Shown here: in pieces, positions 24,980 through 33,183 of the stretch
How positions within the stretch are numbered: the first letter of the stretch is position 1
Layout: every line of letters begins with the position of its first letter
From: JBOZRQ01 sp050789255
GTDB taxonomy: Bacteria > Bacillota > Sulfobacillia > Symbiobacteriales > Symbiobacteriaceae
Direction of reading: 5' to 3'
Assembly (NCBI GenBank): GCA_050789255.1
Contig: JBOZRQ010000061.1
Coordinates: 21,254-85,253, forward strand
DNA: 64,000 nucleotides
The notes under the pieces: generated by a model
The model's input: only the letters and a program-made list of their open reading frames with translations
What the model was told of the DNA's origin: nothing
The model's database searches: none
Translations under genes and position numbers: made by a program

Positions 24980-25669
24980 TTGATTCAGTTCTCTAACGTC
25001 AAAAAGGTGTATCCGAACGCCCACACTCCCTCACTCGATGGGGTTAACCTCCGCATCGAGCGTGGGGAATTTGTCTTTATTGTGGGTCCCTCCGGGGCCG
25101 GTAAGTCGACCCTTATGAAGCTTTTATACCGCGAGGAGATTGCCACCTCCGGTAAGGTAATGATCGACGGCAAGGACCTCGGCGCCATGCGAGACACCCA
25201 GGTGCCCTACCTGCGGCGCCAGCTGGGCGTCATCTTCCAGGACTTTAAGCTCCTGCCCGATCGCACGGTCTTTGAAAACGTTGCTTTCGCACTCGAGTGC
25301 ACCGACGTTCCCCGCCGGGAGATCATTCGCCGGGTTCCCGCCTCGCTGGAGCTGGTCGGCCTGCGCCACAAGTCCCACTCCAAGGGCCAGGAGCTCTCCG
25401 GCGGCGAGCAGCAGCGGGTAGCCGTGGCCCGGGCCATCGTGCGCAACCCGATTCTGGTCATTGCGGACGAGCCCACCGGCAACCTGGACCCCGAGAACTC
25501 CAACGCCATCATGAAGCTGCTGGACGACATTCACAAAATGGGCGCCACCGTGGTCGTCTCCACGCACGCCAAGAACATCGTCAACGCCATGAAGAAGCGC
25601 GTCATCGCGATTGAGCGTGGCCGCGTGGTCCGCGACGAGGAGAGGGGGACCTACGGCTATGAATCCTAG
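24980..25669 (+). CDS. ftsE: Cell-division ABC transporter ATPase FtsE
   Basis: A 229-residue ATPase. TTG 24980 is chosen because it follows GGGGAG by ten bases and gives an N-terminus (LIQFSNVKKVYPN) that lines up with FtsE of other Firmicutes; an upstream GTG at 24959 is less likely. Walker A is VGPSGAGKST, the ABC signature LSGGEQQR, Walker B ILVIADEPTGNLDPEN, all intact. FtsE drives FtsX, which switches on cell-wall hydrolases outside. It overlaps ftsX by 11 bases. Confidence 0.95.
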   Translation: MIQFSNVKKVYPNAHTPSLDGVNLRIERGEFVFIVGPSGAGKSTLMKLLYREEIATSGKVMIDGKDLGAMRDTQVPYLRRQLGVIFQDFKLLPDRTVFENVAFALECTDVPRREIIRRVPASLELVGLRHKSHSKGQELSGGEQQRVAVARAIVRNPILVIADEPTGNLDPENSNAIMKLLDDIHKMGATVVVSTHAKNIVNAMKKRVIAIERGRVVRDEERGTYGYES

Positions 25670-26576
25670 AGCCTGGGCCACCGCTTTCCGTGATGCCTTC
25701 CGCTCCATAACCCAGAGCAGCCTCATGTCACTGGCCTCCATGGGCACGGTGACCGTGTCGCTCCTGGTGCTGTCGGTGGTGCTCCTGCTGGCGGTTAACC
25801 TCGACTTCGCAGCGACCACCGTGGAACAGCAGGTGGAGATCAAGACCTACATTTGCGCTACTTGGGACGATACGCCCAAGTGCAACAAGACCGAGCCCAC
25901 CGCCCAGCAGAAGCAGGCGCTGGTGGAGCAAATCAAGAAGCTGCCCGGCGTTACGCAGGCGACCTACGTGACCCGTCAGCAGGCGCTGGAACGCATGAAG
26001 GAGGACTTCAAGGAGCAGAAGGACCTGCTCGAAGGCCTCGACGACAATCCGCTGAGCGACATGATCGAAGTGAAAACGACTGACACGGCGGCTGTTAAGG
26101 CTGTGGCCGAGGCGGCCAGCAAGATGGCCGGGGTGCGCAAGGTGGACTACGGCCAGGAATGGGTCGAGAAGCTCCAAACCTTTACGCATGCCGTGCGCAT
26201 AGGCGGCCTCCTCCTCGTGGTTTTGCTAGTGGTGGCCACCGTGTTCACCATCTCCAACACCATTCGGCTCGCGGTTTACGCCCGGCGCCGGGAGATCGGC
26301 ATTATGAAGCTGGTGGGTGCCACCGACTGGTACATCCGCCGGCCGTTCATGATTGAAGGGATCTTCCTGGGCATCGTGGGCGCCCTGCTCTCCATGACCG
26401 TCGCTGGATTCGGGTATCAGCGAGTGGTGACGTACATGCACCAGCAGATCCCCTTCCTGCCGGTTGTGTCGCCGGAGCGTGTGCTCATGAGCCTGACGGT
26501 CGGTCTGATCGCCCTTGGCGCCGTGCTCGGGGCGGTTGGCAGCCTGATTTCGATGCGCCGGTTCCTGAAGGTGTAG
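25659..26576 (+). CDS. ftsX: Cell-division permease-like protein FtsX
   Basis: A 305-residue membrane protein from ATG 25659. Four helices: one near residues 24-50, an extracellular domain (about 50-180), then three C-terminal helices, with RREIGIMKLVGATDWYIRRPF between helices 2 and 3 as in all FtsX. The extracellular domain has two cysteines about ten residues apart near its start (Y-I-C ... K-C-N), which could form a small disulphide loop, an unusual feature for FtsX. It should gate the M23 protein encoded 14 bases downstream. Confidence 0.94.
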   Translation: MNPRAWATAFRDAFRSITQSSLMSLASMGTVTVSLLVLSVVLLLAVNLDFAATTVEQQVEIKTYICATWDDTPKCNKTEPTAQQKQALVEQIKKLPGVTQATYVTRQQALERMKEDFKEQKDLLEGLDDNPLSDMIEVKTTDTAAVKAVAEAASKMAGVRKVDYGQEWVEKLQTFTHAVRIGGLLLVVLLVVATVFTISNTIRLAVYARRREIGIMKLVGATDWYIRRPFMIEGIFLGIVGALLSMTVAGFGYQRVVTYMHQQIPFLPVVSPERVLMSLTVGLIALGAVLGAVGSLISMRRFLKV

Positions 26577-26590
26577 CGGAGGTGTAGTGG

Positions 26591-27748
26591 ATGCGTGTCC
26601 GAAGCGGTTTTCGCCGGTTCGTACGGTGGGTGCTGGTCCCCGTGGTCATCGCGGGACTGCTGACGCAGGCCGCTCCCCCCGCCCGTGCCGAGGATGAGCT
26701 TCAGAAGGCCCAGCAACAGCTCGAGTCGATCCGACAGCAGAAGGAAGAGGTCAAGAACGCCCTCGCCCAGGCTTACTACCAGGCCGAAGAGGCCCAGGTT
26801 CAGCTGAAGCAGGTGGAGAACGATCTCGCCGCAGCGAATGGGCAGCTGGCGGTCATTACGAACCAGCTGACCATCGCCGACAAGGAGCTCAAGCAGGTCG
26901 AGGCCGACCTGACTACGGCCCAGAAGAAGTATGATGAGCGCCAGGCCCAGTTGGCCAAGCGGGTGCGGGCGATCAACGAAGAGGGGCGAGTCAACGCGTT
27001 GGCCGTACTGCTTGGGGCCAACTCGTTCAGCGACTTCATCAGCCGCTTTGAGATGCTCAAGGCGATCATTCAGCGTGATAACCGCCTCTTCGCAGATGTT
27101 CGCACGGAGAAGAAGGAGCTGGAGGAGAAGCAGGCGGTGGCAACCGCCCGCAAGAACCAGCTCGCCAACCTGAAGGCGCAGGCCGAAGTCCGCCGCACCA
27201 CCATCGCCGTGAAGCGCGATGAGCGGGTGCAGGTCTCCCGCTCCCTGGAGGCCAACAAGAGTCGGCTTCAGGCGCAGTACGATGCGTTCGACCGGGAAGA
27301 GGCCAACGTGATGCAGCTGGTCGTGGACCTGCAGCGGCGTCTAAACCGCGTAGCTGGCAAGTTTGCGCCCATCTACCCCGTGAAGCCCGTGCTGGTTACC
27401 GACCCGTTTGGGCCCCGGATCCATCCGATTCTGAACGTCCCGCGCCCCCACAACGGCACGGACTTTAACGCCTACATGGGCCAGAACGTGATGGCGATTG
27501 AGGACGGCGTGGTGATTATGGCCACCTGGAACGATGCCTACGGCAACCTGGTGGTTATCGACCACGGCGGCGGCATTTCCAGCTGGTACGGCCATAACTC
27601 GCAGCTCCTGGTCAAGGTGAACCAGGAGGTCAAGCAGGGGCAGATCATTTCCAAGGCCGGTTCCACCGGCTGGTCGACGGGACCGCACGTCCACCTGGAG
27701 ATTCGCGTGGACGGCAATCCCGAAGACCCGATGAACTACCTCCAGTAG
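26591..27748 (+). CDS. Murein hydrolase activator / M23 endopeptidase with coiled coil (EnvC/CwlO-like)
   Basis: A 385-residue exported protein: signal peptide to about residue 33 (A-R-A), two long coiled-coil segments (about 35-240), and a C-terminal LytM/M23 domain. The zinc ligands are visible: His in HNGTDF, the Asp three residues later, and HVHLE. The conserved site suggests it cuts peptidoglycan itself rather than only activating others. The coiled coil is the part that FtsX is known to engage in related systems. GGAGGTG precedes the ATG; the gene ends the ftsEX transcript. Confidence 0.93.
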   Translation: MRVRSGFRRFVRWVLVPVVIAGLLTQAAPPARAEDELQKAQQQLESIRQQKEEVKNALAQAYYQAEEAQVQLKQVENDLAAANGQLAVITNQLTIADKELKQVEADLTTAQKKYDERQAQLAKRVRAINEEGRVNALAVLLGANSFSDFISRFEMLKAIIQRDNRLFADVRTEKKELEEKQAVATARKNQLANLKAQAEVRRTTIAVKRDERVQVSRSLEANKSRLQAQYDAFDREEANVMQLVVDLQRRLNRVAGKFAPIYPVKPVLVTDPFGPRIHPILNVPRPHNGTDFNAYMGQNVMAIEDGVVIMATWNDAYGNLVVIDHGGGISSWYGHNSQLLVKVNQEVKQGQIISKAGSTGWSTGPHVHLEIRVDGNPEDPMNYLQ

Positions 27749-27760
27749 GTGAGACAGCCG

Positions 27761-27787
27761 CCCCGGAGCGCTGGAGTCGCTCCGGGG
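27761..27787 (+). terminator. Terminator of the ftsE-ftsX-M23 operon
   Basis: CCCCGGAGCG (27761-27770) pairs with CGCTCCGGGG (27778-27787), followed by CTTTCAATT. Confidence 0.75.
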
Positions 27788-27802
27788 CTTTCAATTCCCC
27801 GT

Positions 27803-27831
27803 TTGCTGAGATTTGGGACGAGGAGTATACT
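27803..27831 (+). promoter_or_regulatory. Sigma-A-type promoter of the processing-protease gene
   Basis: TTGCTG (27803-27808) and TATACT (27826-27831) are separated by exactly 17 bases. This makes the protease gene a separate transcription unit from ftsEX. Confidence 0.65.
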
Positions 27832-27882
27832 TCCCCTGAGAGCCTGATACACATGGATGAGAGATGAAGCGATCAGGAAGGG

Positions 27883-29121
27883 ATGACTGGGCACATGATG
27901 GAACGCCGTCCAACGATGCTCGCTACCGTAGCGCTGGTGTTTGTCACCAGCCTGTTCAGCTTTTACGCCGGGGCGGCGGGCCTGGTCCCGAGGCTTGCTC
28001 AGGTCCTCCCCGGGGCTCAGGCTCCGCAGCAGGAGCAGGGCAAGCCATCGAACGGGCTGACGACGACCCAACTGCAGCAGGTGCAGGAATTCATCCAGCG
28101 CCGGTTCGTCGACCAGGTGGACCCCCAGAAGCTGCAGCAGGGCGCCCTCAAGGGCATGGTTGAGGCAACGGGGGACAAGTACTCCAGCTACTTCCCGCCC
28201 AAGGAGTACGCGCAATACCTCGAGCACTTCCAGTCCAGCTTCTTCGGCATTGGCGTCTACGTGGAGACCTCGGCCAAGACCGGCCTGGTCACCGTGGTTT
28301 CGCCGATCAAGGGGAGCCCGGGCGAAAAGGCCGGCCTGAAGGCTGGCGACGCCGTGCTGAGCGTCGACGGCAAGGACATTACCAAAATGCCCCTTGAGCA
28401 GGCGATTCAGCTAATCAAGGGACCTGCCGGTACAAAGGTGAAGCTCTCCGTGAAGCGTGACGGCGTCACCGACCCGCTCGCCTTCGAGATTACGCGGGCC
28501 AAGATCGAGTTCCCCACCGTCGAACAGAGGATGATCGAGCCCGGCGTAGGCTACATTCAGCTCAAGGAGTTCAACGAGGAGGTAGGCTCCAGGGTCAGTA
28601 AGGCGATTGCGGAGCTGAAGGCTCAGGGTATGACCCGCCTGATTCTGGACCTCCGGCAGAACCCCGGCGGCCTGTTGGATGAGGCGATCAACGTCTCGTC
28701 GCTGTTTGTGCCGGCCAACCAGCCCGTGGTGCACATTGTGAGCCGGGGTGGACAGAAGGAGACCCATGTTTCCAAGTCGAAGACCCCCTGGAATATGCCG
28801 CTGGTCCTCCTGGTGGACGGGTATAGCGCCAGCGCCTCGGAAATCGTGGCCGGCGCCATCAAGGACACCAAAATCGGCGTGCTCATGGGCACCAAGACCT
28901 TCGGCAAGGGCTCGGTCCAGTCGTTCTACGACCTGCCCGACAACAACGGCGGCGTGAAGCTGACCACCGCCAAGTACCTGACCGCCGGCGGCAACTCCAT
29001 TCACGAGAAGGGCATTGAGCCGGACGTTGTGGTGGAGAACACCAACAAGGTGCTCCCCGGTGAAGCGGGCGACGTTCAGCTGCAGGAGGCCGTCAAGCAT
29101 ATCAAGACCATGAAGCCCTAG
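27883..29121 (+). CDS. C-terminal processing peptidase (S41, CtpA/CtpB type)
   Basis: A protein of up to 412 residues; ATGs at 27883, 27895 and 27898 are all in frame, and the ribosome site AGGAAGGG at 27875 does not settle the choice. An N-terminal helix anchors the enzyme outside the membrane; a PDZ domain spans about residues 110-195 (VVSPIKGSPGEKAGLKAGD); the tail-specific protease core follows. The catalytic Ser is in GYSASASEI and the Lys in KTFGKGSVQ. In B. subtilis, CtpB is encoded next to ftsEX and minJ, as here, and acts in sporulation signalling; this may be its counterpart. Confidence 0.92.
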   Translation: MTGHMMERRPTMLATVALVFVTSLFSFYAGAAGLVPRLAQVLPGAQAPQQEQGKPSNGLTTTQLQQVQEFIQRRFVDQVDPQKLQQGALKGMVEATGDKYSSYFPPKEYAQYLEHFQSSFFGIGVYVETSAKTGLVTVVSPIKGSPGEKAGLKAGDAVLSVDGKDITKMPLEQAIQLIKGPAGTKVKLSVKRDGVTDPLAFEITRAKIEFPTVEQRMIEPGVGYIQLKEFNEEVGSRVSKAIAELKAQGMTRLILDLRQNPGGLLDEAINVSSLFVPANQPVVHIVSRGGQKETHVSKSKTPWNMPLVLLVDGYSASASEIVAGAIKDTKIGVLMGTKTFGKGSVQSFYDLPDNNGGVKLTTAKYLTAGGNSIHEKGIEPDVVVENTNKVLPGEAGDVQLQEAVKHIKTMKP

Positions 29122-29137
29122 ACTTGGAGGGGTGTTC

Positions 29138-30385
29138 TTGGCACCCATACTGGAGCTGACCCGGCTTATTCTCGCCGCCCTGCCGCAGCTAGTCTTCAGC
29201 GGCTGGGCGGCCCTCCTCTTGATTGTGGCAGTAGCACTGGTCTTTTTGCAGTACCGCCGGGTCTCCCAGAAGGAGACTGAGTTGCTTGGGGTTGCCAAGC
29301 ACACCCCGCTGGAGCAGACCCTCACCTCGCTCATTGTGGGCGCCGTGGGCGGGCTGGTGGGCAGCGCCGTGTTGACCTGGGCTGGCGTGGGCCTGGTGGA
29401 GACGCCAGGGACCCCGCCCGCACTGCTCTATCTCTGGCCGGTTTCGATCCTGCTGAGCCTGGTGAATCCGCGATTCATTTGCTTTGCGTACAGCGGTACG
29501 TTGCTGTCGCTAAGCTACCTGCTCGTGGGGTGGCCCCGGATCGACATCCCCTCTGTGATGGGCCTGGTGGCCGTACTGCATATGGTGGAGGCGCTGCTGA
29601 TCCGCTTTAGCGGTGACACTTGTGCCACGCCCATGTCGGTGTCGGGGCAGCGCCAGGAGGCCGTGCCCGGGTTTACGCTCCAGCGCTTTTGGCCGGTCCC
29701 ACTGGTGATGCCCGTCTTCTCGGCGGCGGCCGCTGCGCCGGTGGACATGCCTGCCTGGTGGCCCTTGCTCAGACCGGACCCGGCGTTCATGGCGGGCGTG
29801 GCTGGGCTGGGGTGGCAGCTGTTGCCGGTGGTGGTCACCATGGGCTACTCGGACTTGGCAATTACGGCGCCGCCCGGGGTTCGCACCCGACAGTCGGCGA
29901 GAGTGTTGCTGTTATACAGCTTGGTGCTGATGGCGCTGGCCGTTGGCGCCGGGCACTGGCGCCCGCTCATGTGGGTGGCAGCAGTGTTCAGCGGCCTGGG
30001 GCACGAGGCGATGGCCGTGTGGTCCGGGCGGGTGCAGCTCACAGGGGTTCCCTACTTGCAGCGGCCCAGCCGGGGTGTCGGCGTGCTTGACGTCTTGCCG
30101 GGTTCCCCGGCGGCGGCTGCGGGGCTGCGCAGCGGCAGCGTGATCCTGGCCGTGGAGGAGTATGAGGTGCACAGCCGGGACCAGCTCCATGAAGCGCTGC
30201 TGGCCTCGCCTGCCTATGCCCGGATCGTGTACCGCAGTGACCGCTTTGTGGAGAACGCCAGGGTCCCCAGGCCCGAAGGCGGGCTGTTGGGCCTTGGGGT
30301 GATCTTGCTCCCCGAGCCCGGAGACGCGGCGAACGCAAGGGTGCGGCGCCCGTCCTTCTTCCGGTGGGCCGGTCTCGAGAAATAA
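29138..30385 (+). CDS. Polytopic PDZ-domain membrane protein, MinJ-like
   Basis: A 415-residue protein. TTG 29138 is preferred since GGAGGGG ends five bases before it, whereas a GTG at 29132 sits inside that ribosome site. About eight helices occupy residues 5-300; a C-terminal PDZ domain (about 305-385) begins GVGVLDVLPGSPAAAAGLRSG. The plan and the place after ctp in an ftsEX neighbourhood match B. subtilis MinJ, which links DivIVA at cell poles to MinCD. Low sequence conservation makes the functional match a reasoned inference. A strong terminator follows. Confidence 0.75.
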   Translation: MAPILELTRLILAALPQLVFSGWAALLLIVAVALVFLQYRRVSQKETELLGVAKHTPLEQTLTSLIVGAVGGLVGSAVLTWAGVGLVETPGTPPALLYLWPVSILLSLVNPRFICFAYSGTLLSLSYLLVGWPRIDIPSVMGLVAVLHMVEALLIRFSGDTCATPMSVSGQRQEAVPGFTLQRFWPVPLVMPVFSAAAAAPVDMPAWWPLLRPDPAFMAGVAGLGWQLLPVVVTMGYSDLAITAPPGVRTRQSARVLLLYSLVLMALAVGAGHWRPLMWVAAVFSGLGHEAMAVWSGRVQLTGVPYLQRPSRGVGVLDVLPGSPAAAAGLRSGSVILAVEEYEVHSRDQLHEALLASPAYARIVYRSDRFVENARVPRPEGGLLGLGVILLPEPGDAANARVRRPSFFRWAGLEK

Positions 30386-30387
30386 GC

Positions 30388-30416
30388 AACGCCACCCGGT
30401 TCTGTCGGGTGGCGTT
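30388..30416. terminator. Bidirectional terminator
   Basis: AACGCCACCCG (30388-30398) pairs with CGGGTGGCGTT (30406-30416). The plus tail is CCTGTTTT and the minus tail GCTTATTTC. It separates two convergent genes that stop at 30385 and 30423. Confidence 0.85.
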
Positions 30417-30422
30417 CCTGTT

Positions 30423-31265
30423 TTACCGGGTGCGCATGACCGTGGAGCCCTGCTGGATCACCCGGACCTCTTTTACATAAGGCTTCTGCGGCCGGGCGGT
30501 CGCCACGGAGATCAGGTCCTGACGTGCCGCCGCGGGCAGGGGAGCCTGCGGGAGAACCGGTGCCGGTTCCGGAACCGGTTCGGGTGTCGGGGCCACGGTG
30601 GGCGCCGGTGGTGGTTCCAGCACGGGCGCAGGAGCGGGCGGAGGCGCCTCGGCCTTGGGGTGCTCACGCTCACGCTGGAACACGATCACCCGGCTCGCCC
30701 CGGGCACCGTCCGTGGATCTGCGAACGGTTTGGGCCGCGGGGGCGGTGCGGCGGCCGGTGCTGGCAGGACGATGAGCGGCTCTGAGACCAGCACCGGTTC
30801 AGCCTCCACCACGGCCGGCTCAGGTTGGGGCTCAGGTATGTACATAACTGGCGGTGCCAGGTCGATTTCAGCCACGACCTTGGGCGCACGGGCAGGTATC
30901 GGTTGAACGGTGGGCTCAGGCGCCGTCGGTGGCATCAAATCCTGGACAACGGAGTAGTCGGCAAAGAGCACCACGCGCGGAACGTCTTCGCTGTTGTCTG
31001 TGAGCGGCTGCACATACTCCACCTGAATCCCCAACTCCTCTGGCGAGTCCGTAATCTCGGCCACCTCCTGGAACGATTCTGCCTTCGCCACTTCGTTCTC
31101 CGAGAGGGCGCCCACGCAGAGCGGAGACAGGTACAGGGTGCGATCGGCCTCGTCCCAGTGAGTGGAAACGCCCAGGGCTTCACACAGGCTGCTCAATGCC
31201 GGCAGGGCCCCCTCGTCGGCCTCCAGGAGCCGTTCTTGCCCGAGGACCAGCCAAACATTCGGCAT
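30423..31265 (-). CDS. Proline-rich protein with a copper-amine-oxidase-N-like (stalk) domain
   Basis: A 280-residue protein from ATG 31265, behind GAGGGGGG. Residues 1-55 resemble the 'copper amine oxidase N-terminal'-like repeat of Firmicute surface proteins: LPALSSLCEALGVSTHWDEADRTLYL compares with the family pattern of an AEALG-x4-WD core. Residues about 100-260 are extremely rich in Pro, Ala, Glu and Val with PEP/APAP runs and look unstructured. No signal peptide is visible, which is odd for that domain. A tail VKEVRVIQQGSTVM ends it. Function unknown; it lies opposite a putative spore-coat gene and might be a spore-layer protein. Confidence 0.65.
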   Translation of the reverse strand: MPNVWLVLGQERLLEADEGALPALSSLCEALGVSTHWDEADRTLYLSPLCVGALSENEVAKAESFQEVAEITDSPEELGIQVEYVQPLTDNSEDVPRVVLFADYSVVQDLMPPTAPEPTVQPIPARAPKVVAEIDLAPPVMYIPEPQPEPAVVEAEPVLVSEPLIVLPAPAAAPPPRPKPFADPRTVPGASRVIVFQREREHPKAEAPPPAPAPVLEPPPAPTVAPTPEPVPEPAPVLPQAPLPAAARQDLISVATARPQKPYVKEVRVIQQGSTVMRTR

Positions 31266-31336
31266 GGTTCGTCCCCCCTCAAGCGACTGTCTGCAGTACG
31301 ACATGCTATGTTCCTCGAGTCAACATGCGCACAAGA

Positions 31337-31374
31337 AAATCCCCGGCTGCATCAAATGGTGCGGTCGGGGATTT
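31337..31374 (-). terminator. Minus-strand terminator-like hairpin upstream of the proline-rich protein gene
   Basis: AAATCCCCG (31337-31345) pairs with CGGGGATTT (31366-31374), with partial inner pairing. The minus strand continues TTTTCTTG, a T-rich tail. It lies about 70 bases before the gene at 31265, so it could be a leader attenuator, or could end a transcript coming from the antisense of the 31490 gene. Confidence 0.5.
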
Positions 31375-31404
31375 GTGGCTTCGAAATGGGTCAGCCGCGC
31401 AGTA

Positions 31405-31432
31405 ACCGTTCCATGCCGGCGGTCATAGCTTA
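31405..31432 (+). promoter_or_regulatory. Sigma-K-like promoter of the cysteine-rich protein gene
   Basis: ACC (31405-31407) is followed after 16 bases by CATAGCTTA (31424-31432), which fits the mother-cell sigma-K pattern AC / CATA-N3-TA at normal spacing. Transcription would start near 31440, about 50 bases before the GTG. The motif is short, but its presence before a probable coat protein supports it. Confidence 0.5.
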
Positions 31433-31489
31433 GATGCAGACCAGACCTCCCACATAGCTGAACCAAGCCCTTTAAAGGAGGGTGCGAGA

Positions 31490-32149
31490 GTGTCCCAGTA
31501 CCTACCGCCCATGGCGGGCGGACAGAACTCCGAGCTGGTTCCCGGGCCCTGGCGCCACGACTGGTGTCCGAAACCCACCGAGATTGTGGTGATCGAAGTC
31601 CGGAAGGTCTTTGACTTCTGCTTCCAGGAAGATGTGCTGGAGCGGTGCTTCTTTGAGCCCCGCCTCACCAACACGGGTACGATCACCGGCTGCGAGATCA
31701 CCAACGTCACCTGTTCGGAGATCCTCGATCGCGAGCCCATCCCCGATTCCGATGGCCTGGCGCTGGTCTCAATCCAGGTGAACCTGACCCTGAATATTAC
31801 CGTGGTGCCGAGCCCAGGCGCCGAGCCTGTGGTCGTCACCCGGTCGATCGCCTTCCCGAAGCGGGTCGTGCTCTGCGCCCCGATGGGCACGGATGTCGTC
31901 TGCGAGGTGCGCGGCACCTGCATCTGCACGCCGCAGCCGCCGCTGATGAACGGCGGCACGACCACCGACCCGAACGTCTGCTGCACGATTCAGCTATGCA
32001 TCGTGGTCAAGAGCGTGGCCGACATCAACGTGCTGGTTCCGACCTTCGGTATCGTCGTGCCGAAGGAGTGCCAGGTCGCTCAGGCCTTCGGTGGCTGCCC
32101 GCCCCTGCCTCCGCAACAGTGCAGGGAGTTCAGCGTACCCCGGCTCTAG
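31490..32149 (+). CDS. Cysteine-rich protein, putative spore coat/outer-layer component
   Basis: A 219-residue protein with GTG start seven bases after AAGGAGGG. It has no signal peptide or membrane helix but 15 cysteines, spread as single Cys in beta-rich segments plus C-I-C and C-C pairs. Such proteins in spore formers usually cross-link into the coat or exosporium. The opening PTEIVVIEVRKVFDFCFQED and the alternating hydrophobic pattern point to repeated beta-sandwich units. The sigma-K-like promoter agrees with late mother-cell expression. It is a single-gene unit ended by a terminator. Coat assignment is inference. Confidence 0.65.
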   Translation: MSQYLPPMAGGQNSELVPGPWRHDWCPKPTEIVVIEVRKVFDFCFQEDVLERCFFEPRLTNTGTITGCEITNVTCSEILDREPIPDSDGLALVSIQVNLTLNITVVPSPGAEPVVVTRSIAFPKRVVLCAPMGTDVVCEVRGTCICTPQPPLMNGGTTTDPNVCCTIQLCIVVKSVADINVLVPTFGIVVPKECQVAQAFGGCPPLPPQQCREFSVPRL

Positions 32150-32162
32150 GTGACAAACAGCG

Positions 32163-32196
32163 AAGCCCCCGGTTGCCGTTCGGCGCCCGGGGGCTT
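32163..32196 (+). terminator. Terminator of the cysteine-rich protein gene
   Basis: AAGCCCCCGG (32163-32172) pairs with CCGGGGGCTT (32187-32196), followed by TCCCTTTT. From here to 32362 no intact gene is seen; the region holds the right-hand debris of the pseudogene. Confidence 0.85.
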
Positions 32197-32251
32197 TCCC
32201 TTTTCGTGCTCTGGCTACTGTGCAACATCCGGAATGCCAGCAGCCGCGGGC

Positions 32252-33183
32252 TCAGCGTGTCTCCCGGGCGTCGATAGGACGGAGATGGGACCGCCGGGTG
32301 CGAATGCAGAGGACCCCTGTCCCCAAGCTTGTAGACGGGGACTGTGGCCTAACACGAGTCCGCATGCCGGGCTCGGCGGGGTGGACATTGTCGGCGCCCA
32401 CCGTGGCCACGCCGGCTGCCCGGGCCACCTCTGTCATGGCCGGGTCGTTGACCAGCACCGGATAGCCATAGGTGTAGTTGAAGGTGTAGGTGGCCCCGTA
32501 GGAGGAGCAGACCCCGGCGAACACCTGCTCCATCATCGAAGCGATGTTGTGATTGCTGCCCCCGGTGAAGTGGCCCACGGTGATCACCAGCCGCTCGAAT
32601 GGGCTGATCTGGCGGCTGTGGATGTGCTGGAGGGCGTTGACCACCTGCGCCCCGACCACCACGGCGTCGATCGTTTGGTGGGGAGCAGCGCCGTGGCCGC
32701 CGCGGCCCTGAATCGTCAGGTCGAACTGGTCCGGCGCGACGTTGACCGGGCCGGCGGAAAAGGAGAGCTGGCCGGCCGGCAGGAACGGATCCACGTGCAT
32801 GCCAAAGACGGCATCGACCCGGGGGTTCTCCAGCGCTCCGTCCTCGATCATGGCCTTGGCACCGCCTGGCGGGGTCTCCTCCGCCGGCTGGAACAGGAAG
32901 ACCACGTTGCCTGCGAGCTCATGGGCCACCGCCGTGAGCGCCTTTGCTACGGCGAGCAGGGTCGCAGTGTGCATATCGTGCCCGCAGGCGTGCATGACGC
33001 CGGGAACGGTGGAAGCGTACGGGAGCCCGGTCGCCTCGGTGATGGGAAGGGCGTCCATGTCGGCCCGCAGTGCAATTGTTTTGCCGGGCCGGCCACCCCG
33101 GAGCACAGCCTTGACCCCGTAACCGCCGCCGATGCCCACCTGAGGGGTGTATCCCATCTCGGTGAGCTTGGCGGCTACGTAGG
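32252..33183 (-). pseudogene. Decayed M20-family amidohydrolase/aminoacylase
   Basis: A remnant of an M20D amidohydrolase (normally about 390 residues). Kept parts include LRADMDALPI, HACGHDMHTATLL, FLFQPAEETPPGGA and GRGGHGAAPHQTIDAVV. Lesions: the first about 60 residues are missing, recognisable homology beginning at AYVAAKLTEMGY near 33183; roughly 25-30 residues are missing in frame after GSNHNIA (the GTVRT segment); and after HPAEPGM (32363) the sequence turns into unrelated residues, losing the GGEDF region and the last metal ligand. No ribosome site or proper start remains. It abuts the 3' end of the MBL gene. Confidence 0.85.
32319..32342. repeat. Short inverted repeat at the broken 3' end of the pseudogene
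   Basis: GTCCCC (32319-32324) and GGGGAC (32337-32342) flank a 12-base centre containing AAGCTTG, about 20 bases past the point where amidohydrolase homology ends. It may mark a deletion or excision scar; it is too short to name. Confidence 0.35.
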
